This document shows, one piece after another, positions 30,561 through 33,727 of a stretch of DNA of 33,727 bases; within the stretch, counting starts at the first letter, position 1, and each line of letters begins with the position of its first letter. The DNA is from a virus. The DNA lies in the IMG/VR virus record IMGVR_UViG_3300043409_000821, positions 1 to 33,727 of that record. One strand, 5' to 3'. The notes below the pieces were generated by a model that was not told the origin of the DNA, made no database searches, and worked only from the letters and a program-made list of their open reading frames with translations. The position numbers and the translations under genes were made by a program.

Positions 30561-31272
30561 GGCTCCAGCCTTCCAGTTCTACGCTGACGACTTCTTAGCT
30601 GGAACCATAACGATGACCAACGAGGAAAAGGGAGCGTACATTACGCTGCTTTGCATCCAGTGGTCGCGTGAATCATTAACCGAAAGTGACTTTACTCGGG
30701 TCTGCGTTGGTATGCCACCGCATTCCCAACGCATATGCCAGAGTAAGTTCCAGATTGATGCTGAAGGCAACTTCCGTAATCCAAGAATGGAGACTGAAAG
30801 GGAGAAGCAGGATCAATATCGGCAAAAGCAGACAGATAACGCTAAAAAGAGATGGGTTGGCAATGCCACCGCATATCCCACTGCATTGCCAGTGGATATG
30901 CCAAACGTATGCTCTCCATCTCCTACTCCTACTCCTAATAAGAAAGATACAGCGGCTCCTAAGTCGCCATGGGAGGTTTCATTCGGAGTTGAGCTACCGG
31001 AGAGCTTGCGAACCGATAGCTGTCTCCAAGCCGTTAAGCTCTGGCTCCAGTACAAAGCCGAGAAGCGGGAAGGCTACAAGAAGACCGGACTTACCGCAGC
31101 ACTGACCAAGTGGTCCCGAGAGTTTACCGCTGCTGACTTCCCGACTGTCGTCGAGAACTCAATTGCTAGTGGATGGAGAGGAATTTTCCCGAAGAAAGAC
31201 TTGCAACAAACTTTATCAATAGCCGGTCAACCAAAGACCGTTCTCTCAGAAAACATTGCTGACTACTTATGA
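30535..31272 (+). CDS. DUF1376-type replication initiator / helicase loader-like protein
   Basis: 245 residues from the ATG at 30535. The N-terminal domain has A-F-Q-F-Y-A-D-D-F-L-A-G-T-I-T-M-T-N-E-E and G-A-Y-I-T-L-L-C-I-Q-W, the hallmark of DUF1376 (YdaU-type) phage proteins, which are winged-helix replication initiators. A linker follows, then a C-terminal part with A-V-K-L-W-L-Q-Y-K-A-E-K-R and A-L-T-K-W-S-R-E-F like helicase-loader domains. It is directly upstream of the DnaB-like gene, overlapping by four bases, which supports initiation/loading. The frame is open to 30343, but those residues lie inside the hairpin region and the previous gene. Confidence 0.8.
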   Translation: MNEDKKTRKAPAFQFYADDFLAGTITMTNEEKGAYITLLCIQWSRESLTESDFTRVCVGMPPHSQRICQSKFQIDAEGNFRNPRMETEREKQDQYRQKQTDNAKKRWVGNATAYPTALPVDMPNVCSPSPTPTPNKKDTAAPKSPWEVSFGVELPESLRTDSCLQAVKLWLQYKAEKREGYKKTGLTAALTKWSREFTAADFPTVVENSIASGWRGIFPKKDLQQTLSIAGQPKTVLSENIADYL

Positions 31273-32564
31273 GCGATCCCTTTTTTGCTGAAGACGACGA
31301 GTTTGGTTTGATTGGAGCGTGTATTGCTGGAGGCTCTGACATTTGCTTTGACGCATTCGCTGAAGTTCCAACAGCAGCAATTCAAAACGAACAGCTGGCT
31401 TTAACTTACGAAACCATAAAAAGCCTTATCACTCAAAACAAGCGAGTGACATTGCCGGAATTAATGAAGGAATGGAAACGAACCATTACAAGTTCAGCAG
31501 TACCATTTGAAGCTTGGAATCGCTGCGATGAGCTTTGCCCATCACCATCCGGTTACCCGATGTTCGCCAAGAGCGTTCTAGAAGCCCACCACCGGAGACA
31601 ACTCCGTTTCGCTGGAGACCGCTTGATTCGCGATTCCGCTGTGGTGACCCTAACCGTCGATCAAATCGTCGCTAATGCCGAGCAGGGACTCAGCGTTGAG
31701 GCTTCCAAAGACGATCTTCAATCCAGCAAGTCCGTTGTCTCAAGATTTATCGACTCTACCCAAGAGCGGTTCAACCGACGAGGACAGTTGAGCGGAATCA
31801 ATACCGGCTTCTTTCGACTCAACCAGATGACCGATGGGTTGCAGCTTGGAGAACTCGCCATCATAGCAGCGCGACCCTCGATTGGAAAGACCGCTATGGC
31901 GATTGCTATTGCAAAAGCGGCAACGATAGAAGACCAAGTTCCAACTTTATTTATATCTCTAGAGATGTCTGATGAAGCTATTATTAGAAGAATGGTTTCA
32001 ACTGTTGGATCTATCCCAATGCAAGATATTAAGACCGGAGAGATGGATCAGGGAGGTCTTAAAGCTATGAGTACCGCATCAGCTAAGATTGCAGCAAGTC
32101 CCCTACACTTTGCCTCTGGCTCCTCGGTGACCAACATATCGTCCATCACAGCAGTAATCCGCAGAGCGGTACGCAAGTGGGGAGTTAGGTTAGTCTTGAT
32201 CGACTACATTCAGAAGATCCACGGCAGCAAAGGAGCCGAGAAGAAAACCTACGAGATAGGCGAGGTCAGCGGTAAGCTCAAAGCAATCGCAGTGGATACC
32301 AAGACCGCCATCGTTGCTCTAGCGCAACTCAACAGGGAAAACGAAAAAGATAAGGGTCGCTCGCCCAGACTTTCAGACATAGGGGAGTCAGGACAGGTGG
32401 AGCGCGATGGGGATCTGGTGATGCTCCTGAACCGAGACCGCAACCAACCTCAGGGAGAAGCTATGGTCGCAATCGCCAAGCAGCGGGACGGAGAATGTGG
32501 AGCCGTAAAACTCTGGTATGATGGACGCTTCTGTCGGTTCTCTGAGTGCGGTATGGATACCTAA
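31269..32564 (+). CDS. Replicative DNA helicase (DnaB-like)
   Basis: 431 residues. Helical N-terminal domain (1-120), then a RecA-type ATPase: G-I-N-T-G-F-F-R-L-N at 176-185, Walker A A-R-P-S-I-G-K-T (201-208), S-L-E-M (230-233), Walker B L-V-L-I-D-Y-I-Q (308-315), L-A-Q-L-N-R (351-356) and the closing S-D-I-G-E-S-G-Q-V-E-R-D (369-380). It unwinds DNA at the replication fork as a hexamer. No primase or DNA polymerase is present in the window, so it would work with host enzymes. ATGA overlap with the initiator/loader gene. Length is close to that of bacterial DnaB. Confidence 0.93.
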   Translation: MSDPFFAEDDEFGLIGACIAGGSDICFDAFAEVPTAAIQNEQLALTYETIKSLITQNKRVTLPELMKEWKRTITSSAVPFEAWNRCDELCPSPSGYPMFAKSVLEAHHRRQLRFAGDRLIRDSAVVTLTVDQIVANAEQGLSVEASKDDLQSSKSVVSRFIDSTQERFNRRGQLSGINTGFFRLNQMTDGLQLGELAIIAARPSIGKTAMAIAIAKAATIEDQVPTLFISLEMSDEAIIRRMVSTVGSIPMQDIKTGEMDQGGLKAMSTASAKIAASPLHFASGSSVTNISSITAVIRRAVRKWGVRLVLIDYIQKIHGSKGAEKKTYEIGEVSGKLKAIAVDTKTAIVALAQLNRENEKDKGRSPRLSDIGESGQVERDGDLVMLLNRDRNQPQGEAMVAIAKQRDGECGAVKLWYDGRFCRFSECGMDT

Positions 32565-32645
32565 GTTTAAAAAACCCAACGACAGGTTGACTCCCCTAAA
32601 CAAGTCTGCCAACCTATCACCGGACCTAAGTCCAACATAAACACC

Positions 32646-32933
32646 ATGATAACCGGCAAGATTGACGTTACTAAAGTAGACAAGACCCATCTCTTCAAAG
32701 GTAAGGCTGGAACGTATTTGGACATTGCTCTTATTGCCAATAAGGCTGGCCGCGACCAGTACGGTAACGATGGGATGATTGTTCAGTCTGTATCTAAGCA
32801 AGCCAGACAAGATGGACACAAAGGTCCAATCCTCGGTAACTATGTAGCGACAGAAAACCGTGAGCCTAAGCAAGCAACTAAGAAGGTATCTGCTAACGAT
32901 CCTCTTGGGCCTGAAGATGACATTCCCTTTTGA
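32646..32933 (+). CDS. SSB-like protein with acidic tip
   Basis: 95 residues. The body has L-F-K-G-K-A-G-T-Y-L-D-I-A-L-I, then D-Q-Y-G-N-D-G-M-I-V-Q-S-V-S-K and G-P-I-L-G-N, a conserved small phage family. The last residues, G-P-E-D-D-I-P-F, are the classical acidic tip of single-strand binding proteins, used to recruit partner proteins. Probably coats single-stranded DNA in the fork and recombination. The start at 32646 follows a CA-rich leader (CAACATAAACACC) without Shine-Dalgarno. An 81-base gap to the helicase gene has no clear promoter. Confidence 0.75.
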   Translation: MITGKIDVTKVDKTHLFKGKAGTYLDIALIANKAGRDQYGNDGMIVQSVSKQARQDGHKGPILGNYVATENREPKQATKKVSANDPLGPEDDIPF

Positions 32934-32956
32934 TATACAACAAACCATTTAACACC

Positions 32957-33172
32957 ATGACAACTACCGCAGAGTTCTTTGAAGATACTAAGTCAGCAAC
33001 TCCACGCTGTGACGCTGAGATTGAGAAGCTTAGAAAGCATTATCCGATACTAACGCTAACCGTTGTATTCGCATTGGCTCGTAAGCTTGAGATGGAGCTT
33101 ATCCAATCCAATAACTCTATCGTTGATCTTCTCAACCAGATCGAAGCGAAACAAGAAAAGAACCAACAGTAA
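32957..33172 (+). CDS. Small hypothetical protein (71 residues)
   Basis: Leader ACAACAAACCATTTAACACC before the ATG matches the SSB-like gene's leader type. The protein has E-F-F-E-D-T-K-S-A-T-P-R-C-D-A-E-I near the N-terminus and a long amphipathic helix (A-L-A-R-K-L-E-M-E-L-I-Q-S-N-N-S-I-V-D-L) ending in Q-E-K-N-Q-Q. Likely a small helical replication-associated protein; no recognised family. A GTG or other upstream start is not needed. Confidence 0.55.
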   Translation: MTTTAEFFEDTKSATPRCDAEIEKLRKHYPILTLTVVFALARKLEMELIQSNNSIVDLLNQIEAKQEKNQQ

Positions 33173-33173
33173 T

Positions 33174-33614
33174 ATGGGAGGCGTACAGAAATACCTTACT
33201 CGCCAAGTCCAAGACGGTGAGATCTCTAAAGACGATCTGCTTGAATCACAGAGGAAACTAAGCCTTTTAAATCAAGCACCTAAGCTTGTGCTTAGTGCTA
33301 TTGCTAAAGGTTGGATGAGTTATCCCGACAAGCTTGAGACTATTACTGAGGAAGAAGAGACTGCTAAGTGGATTAACACATACGATTGTGAGCGAGCATA
33401 TCACAACAGGGTTAAAGGCATGACTTACCGTGAGATCGGGAAGCTAATGGGCTGCGGTATGAATCGAGTGAGTGCCATCCTTCATCACGGCGAGAATATT
33501 GTGCTGCAAAGAAAGATGCAATCAATAGGCAAGACTATTGTATCAATACCGACTAAAGCTACAGTACAAGAGCATATCACTAATGCTAAGAGCAAGACCA
33601 AGTCAAAACAGTAA
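33174..33614 (+). CDS. HTH protein with sigma-region-4-like domain (possible late regulator)
   Basis: 146 residues; the ATG is one base after the previous stop (TAATATG). The middle is helical. Residues about 89-117 (V-K-G-M-T-Y-R-E-I-G-K-L-M-G-C-G-M-N-R-V-S-A-I-L-H-H) form a helix-turn-helix like the region 4 of sigma factors (G.TYREIG..MG...NRV). The tail is basic (K-S-K-T-K-S-K-Q). Such proteins can recruit host RNA polymerase to phage promoters. As the last gene before the repeat-rich gap at 33615 and the next gene, it is a candidate activator of the late block; this is inference. Confidence 0.7.
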   Translation: MGGVQKYLTRQVQDGEISKDDLLESQRKLSLLNQAPKLVLSAIAKGWMSYPDKLETITEEEETAKWINTYDCERAYHNRVKGMTYREIGKLMGCGMNRVSAILHHGENIVLQRKMQSIGKTIVSIPTKATVQEHITNAKSKTKSKQ

Positions 33615-33623
33615 TGCGCTACC

Positions 33624-33657
33624 GTATAACAAATTGTTTTATACTACTAAGTATAAC
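33624..33657. promoter_or_regulatory. Operator-like repeats before the last gene
   Basis: GTATAAC occurs at 33624-33630 and 33651-33657. TTATACT (33639-33645) and AGTATAA (33650-33656) form a perfect 7-base inverted repeat with a four-base loop. This A/T-rich cluster lies between a regulator-like gene and a well-initiated gene, so it may be an operator or promoter region. Confidence 0.4.
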
Positions 33658-33699
33658 GCTTTGCCTACCTAATGCAATAATCTTAGGAGGCTCCCAGCT

Positions 33700-33727
33700 A
33701 TGTCTAATACGCAGGTGATCGCGCGGG
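33700..33727 (+). CDS. Start of a new gene, possibly the terminase small subunit (partial)
   Basis: ATG at 33700 with a strong ribosome binding site, TTAGGAGG (33683-33690), nine bases upstream. Only M-S-N-T-Q-V-I-A-R is visible. Because packaging genes follow at the other end of the window, this could be the start of the terminase small subunit on a circular map. The two window ends cannot be joined directly in frame, so sequence must be missing if so. Confidence 0.5.

Noticed and set aside
32587-32620. Promoter with TTGACT as -35 box before the SSB-like gene
   Set aside because: No acceptable -10 hexamer lies at 16-18 bases; TATCAC is 22 bases away.
1-33727. CRISPR array, tRNA genes, insertion sequences, integrase or attachment sites
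   Set aside because: No regular repeats with spacers, no cloverleaf-like segments, and no transposase or recombinase motifs were seen on either strand by eye. A tRNA scan would settle the tRNA point.

Overview
This window is one continuous piece of a tailed double-stranded DNA bacteriophage, most likely with a short, podovirus-like tail. Every gene I can support lies on the + strand, and they are packed so tightly that most neighbours share the bases of a stop and a start codon. The order is packaging, portal, scaffold, major capsid protein, fibres, tail connector and hub, then internal virion proteins. There is no tape-measure or tail-sheath gene. I found no tRNA, rRNA, CRISPR array, integrase, DNA polymerase, RNA polymerase or recognisable repressor. 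The phage therefore seems to rely on host polymerases and, on this sequence, looks lytic. The host cannot be named. Many starts lack a Shine-Dalgarno sequence and instead carry a CA-rich leader, which may hint at a host with weak Shine-Dalgarno use.

Layout. Bases 1-205 are the end of a terminase small subunit gene. A short non-coding stretch follows (206-335) with three 13-base repeats and G/C tracts. The head block (336-7051) holds terminase large subunit, portal, four small proteins, scaffold and an N4-gp56-type major capsid protein, and closes with a strong terminator hairpin at about 7098-7131. Four small head-tail or decoration-like genes follow (7176-8197), then a fibre with a self-cleaving S74 chaperone domain (8204-9610). 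A small lysis-like cassette comes next (two holin-like proteins, a terminator, and a lipoprotein overlapping another gene out of frame), then a second, repeat-built fibre (10888-12210). The tail and internal virion block (12207-23838) contains tubular/adaptor-like, hub, GNAT-like and structural proteins and ends with a 1623-residue giant.

The early/replication block starts at about 23856 with a candidate promoter that would make an almost leaderless message. It encodes a small excisionase/MerR-type DNA-binding protein, a RecT-like annealase, a RecE/RecB-type PD-(D/E)XK exonuclease, a DUF669-like protein, an SF2 helicase and a RuvC-like resolvase, which together form a recombination set. Bases 27819-30383 are a chain of ten overlapping genes, nearly all tiny. 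They include a PP-loop (PAPS-reductase-like) protein and three adjacent, mutually similar mini helix-turn-helix genes. A structured terminator-like hairpin precedes the replication genes: a DUF1376-type initiator/loader, a DnaB-like helicase and an SSB-like protein. The block ends with a sigma-region-4-like HTH protein, an inverted/direct repeat region and the first codons of a gene with the best ribosome binding site in the window. By its position that last gene could be the start of the terminase small subunit on a circularly permuted genome.

Most worth following up are the three tandem mini-HTH genes, the PP-loop protein, the repeats next to the terminase genes, the structured leader before the replication genes, the missing endolysin, and the duplicated motif in the 17670-18965 virion genes.
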